From an uncultured Flavobacteriales bacterium (GTDB taxonomy: Bacteria; Bacteroidota; Bacteroidia; Flavobacteriales_D; Crocinitomicaceae), in the NCBI GenBank assembly GCA_903879765.1, contig CAIRMS010000163.1:1-12738 (forward strand): a stretch of DNA of 12,738 nucleotides, written 5' to 3'. Under the pieces are notes generated by a model. That model was given only the letters and a program-made list of their open reading frames with translations, was not told the origin of the DNA and searched no databases. The number at the start of each line of letters is the position of its first letter. Positions within the stretch are counted from its first letter, which is position 1. Below, piece after piece: positions 1 to 6,825 of the stretch. The translations under genes and the position numbers were made by a program.

Positions 1-30
1 GGAAGAAAGTTTATATAAGTTTATCTTTCG

Positions 31-495
31 TTAGGAATTGGGTTGGAGCAAATTTATTGCGGCATCAATGTGTCCAATAGGATCTAGTTGGGAGTTAAAA
101 ATGCCAATTACGATTCCGTTTTCGTCAATGATATAAGTTACTCTTCCTGGAATCAGACCAAACAAATTTCCAGGAACTCCAAATAATTTCCGTACGGTTT
201 TGTCTTTGTCTGCTAACAAAGAATATGGAAGTGAATGCTTCTGAATGAATCCAATATGTGAAGATTCCGAATCAGAGGAAATACCAAAAACAACACATCC
301 TAATTCAAGAAATTCTGAATAGCGATCCCGAAATTCACATGCCTCCTTTGTACATCCTGGCGTATCATCTTTTGGATAGAAAAATAAAACAAGTTTTTGT
401 TTTCCTAAGTAGTCTGAAATTGTAATCTCCTCACCAGTTTGATTCGGTAGGCTAAAGTTCGGACATTTATCTCCGATTTGAATGGCGTTATTCAT
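31..495 (-). CDS. bcp: Thioredoxin-dependent peroxiredoxin, Bcp/PrxQ family
   Basis: This cytoplasmic thiol peroxidase reduces hydrogen peroxide and organic hydroperoxides using thioredoxin. The 154-residue length is normal for Bcp. The AhpC/TSA fold is clear: FFYPKDDTPGCTKEAC carries the peroxidatic Cys48 and, five residues on, Cys53, the resolving-Cys position of atypical 2-Cys Bcp proteins. The N-terminal segment with GDKCPNFSLPNQTGE is also typical. The ATG at 493-495 overlaps the end of the photolyase gene by 8 bases, so it is probably translationally coupled and is the last gene seen of the sigma-crt-idi-photolyase unit. That context suggests a role against photo-oxidative peroxide stress, which is inference. 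Family assignment is secure; the exact peroxide substrate is not visible from sequence. Confidence 0.95.
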   Translation of the reverse strand: MNNAIQIGDKCPNFSLPNQTGEEITISDYLGKQKLVLFFYPKDDTPGCTKEACEFRDRYSEFLELGCVVFGISSDSESSHIGFIQKHSLPYSLLADKDKTVRKLFGVPGNLFGLIPGRVTYIIDENGIVIGIFNSQLDPIGHIDAAINLLQPNS

Positions 496-1783
496 TTAGT
501 GCTTTTTTAAATCTACTGAGAACACGTTCCCTTGCAAAGACATGATCAATGATTGGATTTGGATAAGATGAAGTACCATATTCAGGCACCCATTTTTGAA
601 TGTATTTTTTTTGTTTGTCGAATTTCTCTTGTTGAGCCGTTGGATTGAAAACACGAAAATAAGGCGCTGCATCACAACCACAACCTGCGGCCCATTGCCA
701 TCCACCGATATTACTCGCTAACTCGAAATCAATTAGTTTTTCCGCAAAATAGGATTCTCCGCGTCTCCAATCAATGAGCAAATGTTTCGTTAAAAAGCTC
801 GCAACAACCATTCGAACACGGTTATGCATAAATCCAGTTTCATTTAGTTCTCGCATTCCTGCATCGACAAGTGGATATCCCGTTTTTCCCACACACCAAG
901 CTTGAAAATGTTCTTCGTTTTGCTCCCATTCGATTTTGTCATATTGCTTTTTAAAGGCGTTTTTTACCGAATGTGGGTAGTGGTAAATGATCATTTGGTA
1001 GAAGTCCCGCCAAATCAATTCATTTAAATAGGTCTCATTTCTTTCGAGTGCAAAACGCGCTAATTTCCGAATGCTAATCGTGCCAAAACGCAAGTGTAAA
1101 CTTAGTCTGCTCGTGCCATTGACCATTGGAAAATCTCGGTTCTCGTGGTAATTTTTAACAATTGAATCGGGAAAGGATTTAGCTGGAAAAGGGAATAATT
1201 GGATATCCTCGAAGCCAAGCTCTTTCATGGAGATTAATTCTTGAATTTTTTCTCTTCGCGCGAAATTTGCACGATAAAGTGATGTTGAAGAAGAGCTTAA
1301 AGACGATTCAGTTAAGGCAGCTTTCCATTTTCGAGCATAAGGAGTGAAAATAGTATATGGTAATCCATCATCCTTGGTCACTTCGCTTTTTTCAAAAATC
1401 ACGTGGTCTTTTGTACCAATGAATGAAATTCCCAATTCTTCCAATGACGCAAAAATCTGTTTATCACGTTCTAAAGCGTAGGGTTCATAATCTCTGTTAG
1501 TGTAAACAGCTGAACATCTATGCTGTTGAGCAATGCTCGGTATCAATTCGATTGGATTTCCAAAATAGACCTTTAGATCGGAATCTAACTCTTGATATTC
1601 TTTTTTAAGGGATTGAATTTCTTGATGTATAAAGCGTACACGTTGATCATTACATGGCAATTCAGAAAGAATCATCGAATCAAAAATAAAAACAGGTTGA
1701 ACCTGATCATTTTCTTTCAGTGCTTTGAATAATCCGGCATTATCATCAATTCGCAAGTCTCTGCGGTGCCAAAAAAGTACCAT
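488..1783 (-). CDS. phrB: Deoxyribodipyrimidine photolyase (cryptochrome/photolyase family, FAD-dependent)
   Basis: This enzyme repairs UV-induced cyclobutane pyrimidine dimers using light and reduced FAD. At 431 residues it is slightly shorter than the E. coli enzyme. The N-terminal antenna domain begins VLFWHRRDLRIDDN. The FAD-binding helical domain contains ELIWRDFY (about 255-262), TGYPLVDAGMREL (301-313), MHNRVRMV (319-326) and SNIGGWQWAAGCGCDAAPYF (357-376). By alignment from memory to E. coli, the Trp electron-transfer triad is W286, W339 and W362, and the flavin-contacting Asn is N358. These intact residues favour a catalytically competent class I CPD photolyase over a sensory cryptochrome, but a 6-4 or cryptochrome role cannot be excluded. 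The antenna chromophore cannot be read. It starts 6 bases after the PTPS-type pterin gene and overlaps bcp by 8 bases, so it is probably co-transcribed. Confidence 0.93.
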   Translation of the reverse strand: MVLFWHRRDLRIDDNAGLFKALKENDQVQPVFIFDSMILSELPCNDQRVRFIHQEIQSLKKEYQELDSDLKVYFGNPIELIPSIAQQHRCSAVYTNRDYEPYALERDKQIFASLEELGISFIGTKDHVIFEKSEVTKDDGLPYTIFTPYARKWKAALTESSLSSSSTSLYRANFARREKIQELISMKELGFEDIQLFPFPAKSFPDSIVKNYHENRDFPMVNGTSRLSLHLRFGTISIRKLARFALERNETYLNELIWRDFYQMIIYHYPHSVKNAFKKQYDKIEWEQNEEHFQAWCVGKTGYPLVDAGMRELNETGFMHNRVRMVVASFLTKHLLIDWRRGESYFAEKLIDFELASNIGGWQWAAGCGCDAAPYFRVFNPTAQQEKFDKQKKYIQKWVPEYGTSSYPNPIIDHVFARERVLSRFKKALNE

Positions 1784-1789
1784 ATTTGT

Positions 1790-2194
1790 TTATTTACCTG
1801 CGTACTCGACACAATTATTTTCGGTTTCCCATAATTTTATGGTCAACTCTAGGTGCATGGGTAATTTAGACCTGAGTAGGTTCCATGTTACAACTGCAAT
1901 GTTTTCCGCAGTTGGATTCAAGTCTTTAAATTCTGGGCAGTCTAGGTTTAGATTGCGGTGGTCAAAACGCTCGTCAATTTCAGATTTAATGGCGTCCTTC
2001 ACGATTTTTAAATCAATGACATAGCCTGTTTCCGGGTCAATTTCTCCATCAAGGATTACTTCCAACACGTAATTGTGTCCATGGAAATTTGGATTGCTAC
2101 ATTTTCCAAAAATTTCAATATTTTTCTCGTCTGTCCAGTCTGGGCGAAACAATCTGTGTGCTGCGTTAAAGGTAGCTCTTCTACTTACTTTCAT
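1790..2194 (-). CDS. 6-pyruvoyltetrahydropterin synthase / 6-carboxytetrahydropterin synthase family protein (PTPS-type motif)
   Basis: This is a T-fold enzyme acting on 7,8-dihydroneopterin triphosphate. Zinc ligands are visible as H13 (FNAAHRL), H38 and H40 (HGHNY). The catalytic Cys is C32, with the D78-H79 pair, and E123 (WETENN) is the likely pterin anchor. The Cys-to-HGH spacing is C-x5-HGH (CSNPNFHGHNY), as in animal PTPS (CNNPNGHGHNY), whereas E. coli QueD has C-x3-HGH. The C-terminal stretch ENIAVVTWNLL...ETENNCVEYAGK is also strikingly like animal PTPS. Automatic annotation would probably say QueD (queuosine synthesis); I favour a PTPS-like activity but cannot prove it. No other queuosine or biopterin gene is in view. 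The gene overlaps idi by 14 bases and sits 6 bases before the photolyase, tying it to the light-stress unit. Confidence 0.9.
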   Translation of the reverse strand: MKVSRRATFNAAHRLFRPDWTDEKNIEIFGKCSNPNFHGHNYVLEVILDGEIDPETGYVIDLKIVKDAIKSEIDERFDHRNLNLDCPEFKDLNPTAENIAVVTWNLLRSKLPMHLELTIKLWETENNCVEYAGK

Positions 2195-2717
2195 GTTTCA
2201 GTGCGTTTAGAATGGAGGATAAATGATCAACCATTAATAAGTTAAACCATGCGGTATATTTTTCTGGATGGGCAATAATATCTTCTTGTAATTCTGTCAG
2301 GTTCATCCATCTATATGACATCACTTCTGACAAGTTTATCGTTGGATTCTCATTCGTGATTCCCAAAAATACATGGTCGATTTCATGCTCAATTAATCCA
2401 TGATCAAATTCAGCACGATACGTGAAATGAAAAATCTCTGTCAAATCTACTGACATTCCAAGCTCTTCTTTTAAGCGTCGGTTTGCAGCATCTAGATTGG
2501 TCTCAGTTGGACGAGGATGACTGCAACAAGCATTGGTCCAGAGTCCAGGAGAATGGTACTTTTCTAATGCGCGTTGTTGGAGTAACATTTCTCCTTTTTC
2601 GTTTATCAATAGAATGGAGAATGCACGGTGCAAGTAACCTTTTTCGTGTGCCTCCATTTTCTCCATCGTTCCGATGGCATTATCATACGCATCTACTAAA
2701 ATGACCTCTTCAATCAT
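2181..2717 (-). CDS. idi: Isopentenyl-diphosphate Delta-isomerase, type 1
   Basis: This enzyme interconverts isopentenyl and dimethylallyl diphosphate, balancing C5 units for prenyl chains and hence carotenoids. The 178-residue Nudix-fold protein has the type 1 signature TNACCSHPRP, where C65 aligns with the catalytic Cys of the E. coli enzyme. Metal-ligand histidines are H24, H30 and H67, and the acid pair is E110/E112 (IEHEIDHVF). The degenerate Nudix box is TETNLDAANRRLKEELGM. The start ATG lies one base after the crtB stop codon, and the 3' end overlaps the PTPS-type gene by 14 bases, so polycistronic transcription is very likely. Placement directly after crtI and crtB indicates that it boosts precursor supply when the pigment genes are on. 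Function is secure from the motifs. Confidence 0.96.
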   Translation of the reverse strand: MIEEVILVDAYDNAIGTMEKMEAHEKGYLHRAFSILLINEKGEMLLQQRALEKYHSPGLWTNACCSHPRPTETNLDAANRRLKEELGMSVDLTEIFHFTYRAEFDHGLIEHEIDHVFLGITNENPTINLSEVMSYRWMNLTELQEDIIAHPEKYTAWFNLLMVDHLSSILNALKHESK

Positions 2718-2718
2718 A

Positions 2719-3555
2719 CTACAACATATTCAAATTGTGTCGAACGTATGAAGTCAGGAGAATGCGCATTTTTCGGTAATTAGGAATACGTATGCGTTCA
2801 GTTAGTATGTTTTGAGCAGATTTCGCTTTGATTTTTTTGAATAATTTGAAGTAGTATTTATATGCCATATATACTCCGAAACGCGCATTTTTTGGGAGTT
2901 GTAAAATTCCTTCGTAACCTGCGCGAAAATCCGCTTCGATGTCAGCCTCAATTTCTTTTTTCACTGTTGCATTGAACTCTTCCATGTTGATTCCAGGGAA
3001 ATAAGTTCTGCCTAATGTTTGAAAATCGTCCTTTAAATCTCTTAAAAAATTGATTTTTTGAAAAGCAGAACCAAGTTTCATTGCACTCGGTTTGAGTCTT
3101 TCATACTCTGCCTCATTTCCATCTACGAAAACTTTCAAGCACATGAGCCCGACAACTTCCGCAGATCCAAGGATGTACAATTCATATTGTTCTTTGCTGT
3201 AGAATTGCTTGTTTAAATCCATTTCCATGGAATTTAAAAAGGTGTCAATCAAATCCATTGGGATGGAATATTTGTTGACTGCCCATTGGAAACTATTTAA
3301 AATTGGATTTAATGAAATACCTTCTGCGATGGCTTTGTAAGTTTGAACCTTAAAGTCAGCTAATAAAGCTTCTTTATCGAATCCATGAAAGGAGTCAACG
3401 ATTTCATCTGCAAAACGAACAAAACCATAAATCGAATAAATTGGTTTATGCAAATCGGAATCTAAAAAACTAATTCCTAAGGAGAATGATGTGCTATACC
3501 TTTTGGTAGTTAGTTGGCTCATCTCTTGACTGATATCGTCGAATAATTGTTTCAT
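2719..3555 (-). CDS. crtB: Phytoene synthase (squalene/phytoene synthase family)
   Basis: The enzyme condenses two geranylgeranyl diphosphates head-to-head to give 15-cis-phytoene, the first committed carotenoid step. The 278-residue protein carries both aspartate-rich metal-diphosphate motifs: D50-EIV-D54 (FADEIVDSF) and D173-LKD-D177, the latter within INFLRDLKDDFQTLGRTYFP. Both are characteristic of trans-isoprenyl head-to-head synthases. Length is typical for bacterial CrtB. A squalene or dehydrosqualene synthase is the alternative within the family, but pairing with crtI 5 bases upstream and idi 1 base downstream strongly favours phytoene. No geranylgeranyl diphosphate synthase is in the window, so the C20 substrate must come from elsewhere. 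Confidence 0.95.
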   Translation of the reverse strand: MKQLFDDISQEMSQLTTKRYSTSFSLGISFLDSDLHKPIYSIYGFVRFADEIVDSFHGFDKEALLADFKVQTYKAIAEGISLNPILNSFQWAVNKYSIPMDLIDTFLNSMEMDLNKQFYSKEQYELYILGSAEVVGLMCLKVFVDGNEAEYERLKPSAMKLGSAFQKINFLRDLKDDFQTLGRTYFPGINMEEFNATVKKEIEADIEADFRAGYEGILQLPKNARFGVYMAYKYYFKLFKKIKAKSAQNILTERIRIPNYRKMRILLTSYVRHNLNML

Positions 3556-3560
3556 AGCCG

Positions 3561-5036
3561 TTAATTTAGCGGAAATTCTTTCATAATTTGTTTCGCCACT
3601 ACTTCACCGGAAATAATGGAAGGTGGAACCCCTGGACCAGGAACTGTTAATTGCCCTGTGTAATAGAAGTTCTTCAATTTTTTATTTTTCAAACTTGGTT
3701 TCAAAATCGCTGTTTGAAGCAAGGTATTGGCAAGTCCGTATGCATTTCCTTTGAATGCATGGTAGTCACTTTTGAAGTCGTTAATGCAATAACTTCTTTT
3801 ATAAACGATATTTTGACTGATATCATTTCCAGTGATGTCTTTTAATCTTTTCACTAGGATATCGAAATATTTCTCGCGAATTTCGTCCTCATCTTTTAAA
3901 TTTGGCGCAATTGGAACGAGAAAAAATAAATTTTCACATCCTTCAGGGGCAACAGATGGATCCGTAAGTGATGGAGCACTCAAATAGAATAGGGGAGAAG
4001 TCGGCCAACTTGGATCCTTGTAAATTTCTTTTCCGTGTTCTTCAAGAGATTCATCAAAGAATAAATTGTGGTGTTGTAAGTTTTCTACACGTTTGTTGAT
4101 GCCAACATAGAAAATCAAACACGAAGGTGCCATGGTGCGTTTATCCCAATACTTTTCGGAATAATTTGCTTTATCCTTAAGTAATTTGCTTTCTGTATGC
4201 TCATAATCAGCACCCGAAACAATGACATCTGAATCGAACAATCCTTTTTCCGTTCGTGCGGCTGTGGCCAATTTTGAGTTGGTTTCGAATCCCGTAACTT
4301 CTTGATCTGTTAAAATCTTTACACCTTGACTTTTCGCGATTTCCGCAAATGCTTCAATGAATTTGTGCATTCCACCCATGGGATACCAAGTACCCAAAGA
4401 CATATCTGCGTAATTCATTAAGGAATAAAGTGCAGGTGTCTCGTTAGGCATGGCACCCAAAAATAGCACGGGGAATTCCAGGAGAGATAATATTTTCGGA
4501 TGTTTGAAATATTTTCGAATGTACGTTGAGAAGGAGGAGAGTAAATGCATGTTCAACAATCCACCTAAAACGCGTCGATCGGCAAATTCTAATAAGCTTA
4601 GACTTGGTTTGTAAACCAAATCTTGCATTCCAACTTGGTATTTGTATGCGGCGTCCTTTAAGAATTTACGCAATTGAAGTGAGCTACCTGGTTCCATTGA
4701 TTCAAACCATTGTTCGAGTTCGTTCATGGAAGCAGGAACGTCTGTATAACTGTGATCCGGCCAGTACACACGGTACGATGGATCTAGGCGTTTTAACTCG
4801 TAAAAATCACTCGCGGTATGACCGAATTGATTGTAAAAACGCTCAAAAACATCAGGCATCCAATACCAACTCGGACCCATGTCAAAGGTGAATCCATCTG
4901 ATTCAAACTGACGTGCGCGTCCTCCAATGTGACTATTCTTCTCTAAAATGGTGACATCGTAACCGGCTTTTCCGAGAAATGCGGCGGTGGACAAACTGGA
5001 AATTCCAGCTCCAAGAATGGTAACTTTTTTACTCAT
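3561..5036 (-). CDS. crtI: Phytoene desaturase (CrtI family)
   Basis: This FAD-dependent, membrane-associated desaturase inserts double bonds into phytoene, usually giving lycopene. The 491-residue protein opens with a Rossmann dinucleotide-binding motif, VTILGAGISSLSTAAFLGKAGYDVTILE, ending at the ribose-binding E32, followed by GGRARQFESDGFTFDMGPSWYWMP. The C-terminal signature GQLTVPGPGVPPSIISGEVVA (about 461-481) is the classic bacterial CrtI fingerprint. It starts 3 bases after the sigma-factor stop and ends 5 bases before crtB. No cyclase (crtY/lcy), hydroxylase (crtZ) or ketolase is present here, so the final pigment cannot be inferred. Other CrtI-like desaturases (CrtN, CrtD) share the fold, but the partner crtB makes CrtI the best reading. 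Confidence 0.96.
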   Translation of the reverse strand: MSKKVTILGAGISSLSTAAFLGKAGYDVTILEKNSHIGGRARQFESDGFTFDMGPSWYWMPDVFERFYNQFGHTASDFYELKRLDPSYRVYWPDHSYTDVPASMNELEQWFESMEPGSSLQLRKFLKDAAYKYQVGMQDLVYKPSLSLLEFADRRVLGGLLNMHLLSSFSTYIRKYFKHPKILSLLEFPVLFLGAMPNETPALYSLMNYADMSLGTWYPMGGMHKFIEAFAEIAKSQGVKILTDQEVTGFETNSKLATAARTEKGLFDSDVIVSGADYEHTESKLLKDKANYSEKYWDKRTMAPSCLIFYVGINKRVENLQHHNLFFDESLEEHGKEIYKDPSWPTSPLFYLSAPSLTDPSVAPEGCENLFFLVPIAPNLKDEDEIREKYFDILVKRLKDITGNDISQNIVYKRSYCINDFKSDYHAFKGNAYGLANTLLQTAILKPSLKNKKLKNFYYTGQLTVPGPGVPPSIISGEVVAKQIMKEFPLN

Positions 5037-5039
5037 AAA

Positions 5040-5552
5040 TTAATTTGCTGAAAAGGCAAAGTCTGGTAAACATTCCATCAACTTTTTACGTGCAATGAAA
5101 ATACGACTTTTCACTGTGCCAATCGGAATATCTAATTTGTCCGCAATCTCTTTGTATTTAAAGCCTTGAAAATGCATTTCGAAGGGCTCCTTGTATTCTT
5201 CTCCTAAGGTATCAATTTTTTCTTGAATATCCTTCACGGAAATGATTTCAATCGCAGATTCTTCATGACTCGGCGTATTTGACACCAAAAATGCTTCTTT
5301 CGAATGATCAAAAATAGCACCGGATTTTACCTTGCGTCGGTATTGATTGATAAACAAATTACGCATGATGGTAAACACCCAAGCTTTAAAGTTTGTTTGT
5401 GGTGTGTAATAGTTGCGATAGGTAATCGCCTTTAGCATGGTTTCTTGCGTTAAATCTTTCGCATCCTCTTGATTTCGAGTAAAACTCATAGCAAAGGATG
5501 TTAGATTATTCTCTAAACCAACGAGTGCTTCATTAAATTCTAAGGTTGACAT
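5040..5552 (-). CDS. ECF-type RNA polymerase sigma factor
   Basis: This 170-residue protein has the two-domain ECF layout. Region 2 (about 10-75) includes NQEDAKDLTQETMLKA and FKAWVFTIMRNLFINQYRR for -10 recognition. Region 4 (about 107-160) includes the helix-turn-helix FKYKEIADKLDIPIGTVKSRIFIARKKL for -35 recognition. It is the first gene of the carotenoid/photolyase unit and ends 3 bases before crtI. Putting a sigma factor at the head of a pigment operon recalls CarQ of Myxococcus, a light-responsive ECF factor, but no anti-sigma gene is adjacent; crtI follows directly. It may activate its own operon or other light-stress genes, which is inference. The upstream region carries a four-copy repeat array that probably controls it. 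The start gives a full region 2. Confidence 0.93.
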   Translation of the reverse strand: MSTLEFNEALVGLENNLTSFAMSFTRNQEDAKDLTQETMLKAITYRNYYTPQTNFKAWVFTIMRNLFINQYRRKVKSGAIFDHSKEAFLVSNTPSHEESAIEIISVKDIQEKIDTLGEEYKEPFEMHFQGFKYKEIADKLDIPIGTVKSRIFIARKKLMECLPDFAFSAN

Positions 5553-5560
5553 ATTACTTT

Positions 5561-5624
5561 GTTTAACAATTGAGTCATAAAGTTAAACAAAAATGTTTAA
5601 CAAAAATCAAAAAAGGTTAAACAA
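5561..5624 (-). promoter_or_regulatory. Four-copy TTGTTWAAC operator array upstream of the sigma-crt operon
   Basis: On the operon (minus) strand four 9-mers all read TTGTTWAAC. In transcription order W is T, A, T, A, at plus coordinates 5616-5624, 5595-5603, 5582-5590 and 5561-5569. Start-to-start distances are 21, 13 and 21 bases. On the plus strand this is two identical units, GTTTAAC-N14-GTTAAAC, with 6 bases between the end of one and the start of the next. The array lies 9 to 72 bases before the sigma-factor start codon, where a bound protein would block initiation or early elongation. Direct-repeat operators and this gene content fit a B12-dependent CarH/LitR-type MerR light regulator. 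The regulator identity is inference, since no such gene is in the window. Confidence 0.7.
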
Positions 5625-5701
5625 AATAGTAAAAAAAACTAATATTTAGGATAAATGCTTAGTATTCAAAGGGTTTTAAGAGTCAATAAAAAAGAAAAAA
5701 A

Positions 5702-6640
5702 TTAAACGTTCACATTCTCCAACATCACTTTCACCATTGCGTTGGTATCGAATTGCGCTTTCCATCCCCAATCCTTTTGAGCATAGGAATCATCAATGCT
5801 ATTTGGCCAACTGTCGGCAATGGCTTGACGAAAATCTGGCACGTAATCAATGGTGAAATCCGGTAAATGTTTTTGAATCGAACGCGCTAGTTCCGCTGGA
5901 GTAAAAGATGAACCAGCTAAATTGTATGCTGAACGAATCTTGATTTGCTCAGCTGGCGCTTGCATCAATTCTATGGTTCCGCGAATGGCGTCATCCATGA
6001 ACATCATCGGTAAAGCGGTGTCTTCTTTTAAAAAACAGGTAAAGTTTCCTTGGGATTTTGCCTTGTAAAAAATGTCAACAGCGTAATCTGTGGTTCCTCC
6101 ACCAGGTAAACTTTTGTAGGAGATCAACCCAGGATAACGGATGCTTCGAACATCCACACCAAATTTATTGAAGTAGTATTCACACCAACGTTCACCCGCT
6201 TGCTTAGATATTCCGTAAACGGTGGATGGTTCCATTACTGTGTGTTGAGGTGTTAAGTCAGCAGGAGTGGTTGGACCAAAAACAGCAATCGAACTAGGCC
6301 AAAATACTTTTTTCACATGTCCTTCTTTCGCTAAATCTAAAATGGTGAACAATCCTTCCATATTTAAACGCCATGCGAAATCAGGATTTTTCTCTGCTGT
6401 TGCAGAAAGTAACGCTGCTAACAAATAGACTTCTTGTACCTGCTCGTCAATGATGTACTTTCGAACTGCTTCACGGTCTAAAATATCCATCCTTATATAT
6501 GGACCATTGGAAAGTATTGTTGGACATTCCTCTTTTAAATCTGCTGCAATGACATTTTGTGCGCCGTTTAAATTACGCAATGCTAAAACGAGCTCAGTTC
6601 CAATTTGTCCGCAAGAACCGATAACGATGATTTTTGACAT
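5702..6640 (-). CDS. L-threonine 3-dehydrogenase, SDR (NAD-dependent epimerase-like) type
   Basis: This enzyme oxidises L-threonine with NAD to 2-amino-3-ketobutyrate, the first step of threonine breakdown to glycine and acetyl-CoA. The 312-residue extended SDR protein begins with the NAD motif IGSCGQIG (G8, G11, G14). It also has LAALLSATAEKNPDFAW, the catalytic S116/S117 region in FWPSSIAVFGPTTP, and Y142-GIS-K146. Segments ERWCEYYFNKFGVDVRSIRYPGL, GGGTTDYAVDIFYKA and DFRQAIADSWPNSIDDS closely match, from memory, the Flavobacterium frigidimaris SDR-type threonine dehydrogenase rather than a UDP-sugar epimerase. It is unrelated to the zinc-dependent E. coli Tdh. It is divergent from hmgA across a 185-base spacer. 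Its stop lies 149 bases before the sigma-factor start on the same strand, and an A/T-rich stretch but no clear hairpin terminator lies between. Confidence 0.9.
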   Translation of the reverse strand: MSKIIVIGSCGQIGTELVLALRNLNGAQNVIAADLKEECPTILSNGPYIRMDILDREAVRKYIIDEQVQEVYLLAALLSATAEKNPDFAWRLNMEGLFTILDLAKEGHVKKVFWPSSIAVFGPTTPADLTPQHTVMEPSTVYGISKQAGERWCEYYFNKFGVDVRSIRYPGLISYKSLPGGGTTDYAVDIFYKAKSQGNFTCFLKEDTALPMMFMDDAIRGTIELMQAPAEQIKIRSAYNLAGSSFTPAELARSIQKHLPDFTIDYVPDFRQAIADSWPNSIDDSYAQKDWGWKAQFDTNAMVKVMLENVNV

Positions 6641-6656
6641 GTAAAAAGTATTTACA

Positions 6657-6664
6657 CAAATTTA
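6657..6664 (-). promoter_or_regulatory. Candidate Bacteroidota -7 promoter element for the threonine dehydrogenase gene
   Basis: The minus strand reads TAAATTTG, an exact match to the Bacteroidota -7 consensus TAnnTTTG, ending 16 bases before the start codon. A good TTTG at the -33 position is not seen, so the call rests on one element. The implied leader is about 10 bases. Confidence 0.45.
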
Positions 6665-6682
6665 AGTTTTGCATTTGTTATA

Positions 6683-6724
6683 AATCAGTTTCTAATCTAT
6701 TTTTTATTTCTTCGAAAACTGATT
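6683..6724. repeat. 9-bp inverted repeat in the divergent spacer
   Basis: AATCAGTTT at 6683-6691 is matched by its reverse complement AAACTGATT at 6716-6724, with 24 bases between and a centre-to-centre distance of 33, about three helical turns. It lies between the candidate promoters of the threonine dehydrogenase and hmgA. It could be a paired operator for a dimeric regulator of one or both amino-acid catabolic units. The spacer is AT-rich, so chance cannot be excluded. Confidence 0.4.
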
Positions 6725-6754
6725 AAAATCATTTATTAGTTATTCAGAGCTCTT

Positions 6755-6762
6755 TAGTTTTG
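6755..6762 (+). promoter_or_regulatory. Candidate -7 promoter element for hmgA-hppD
   Basis: TAGTTTTG matches TAnnTTTG exactly. At the -33 position (6732-6735) there is TTTA, a three-of-four match to TTTG at 19-base spacing. It would give a leader of roughly 55 to 60 bases before the hmgA ATG. An 8-bp inverted repeat, ATTAGTTA (6735-6742) and TAACTAAT (6781-6788), flanks it but may be chance. Confidence 0.45.
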
Positions 6763-6825
6763 TTGGTAAATGATCTTTATTAACTAATTTTAGACCGATT
6801 GTTTTATCAAACATAAAATTCAACT

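Noticed and set aside
1..30. A weak hairpin GAAAG (5-9) / CTTTC (25-29) after bcp as a terminator.
   Set aside because: It has only a 5-bp stem and no T run on the transcribed side, so the operon may continue beyond the window.
496..705. A 69-codon minus-strand frame inside the photolyase gene.
   Set aside because: It is a different frame of the photolyase coding region, whose product is full-length and well conserved. It has no domain of its own.
1790..2194. Naming the pterin enzyme queD outright.
   Set aside because: The C-x5-HGH spacing fits PTPS rather than QueD, and no queuosine gene is nearby, so the symbol is left blank.
5640..5670. A -33/-7 promoter for the sigma-crt operon (TTTG at 5667-5670 and TAAATATT at 5641-5648 on the minus strand).
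   Set aside because: The -7 match is only four of six fixed positions and the spacing is 18. It is plausible but too weak to list as a feature.
5702..6640. A UDP-glucose 4-epimerase or other sugar epimerase reading.
   Set aside because: The fold is shared, but FWPSSIAVFGPTTP, GGGTTDYAVDIFYKA and SWPNSIDDS are hallmarks of SDR-type threonine dehydrogenase.
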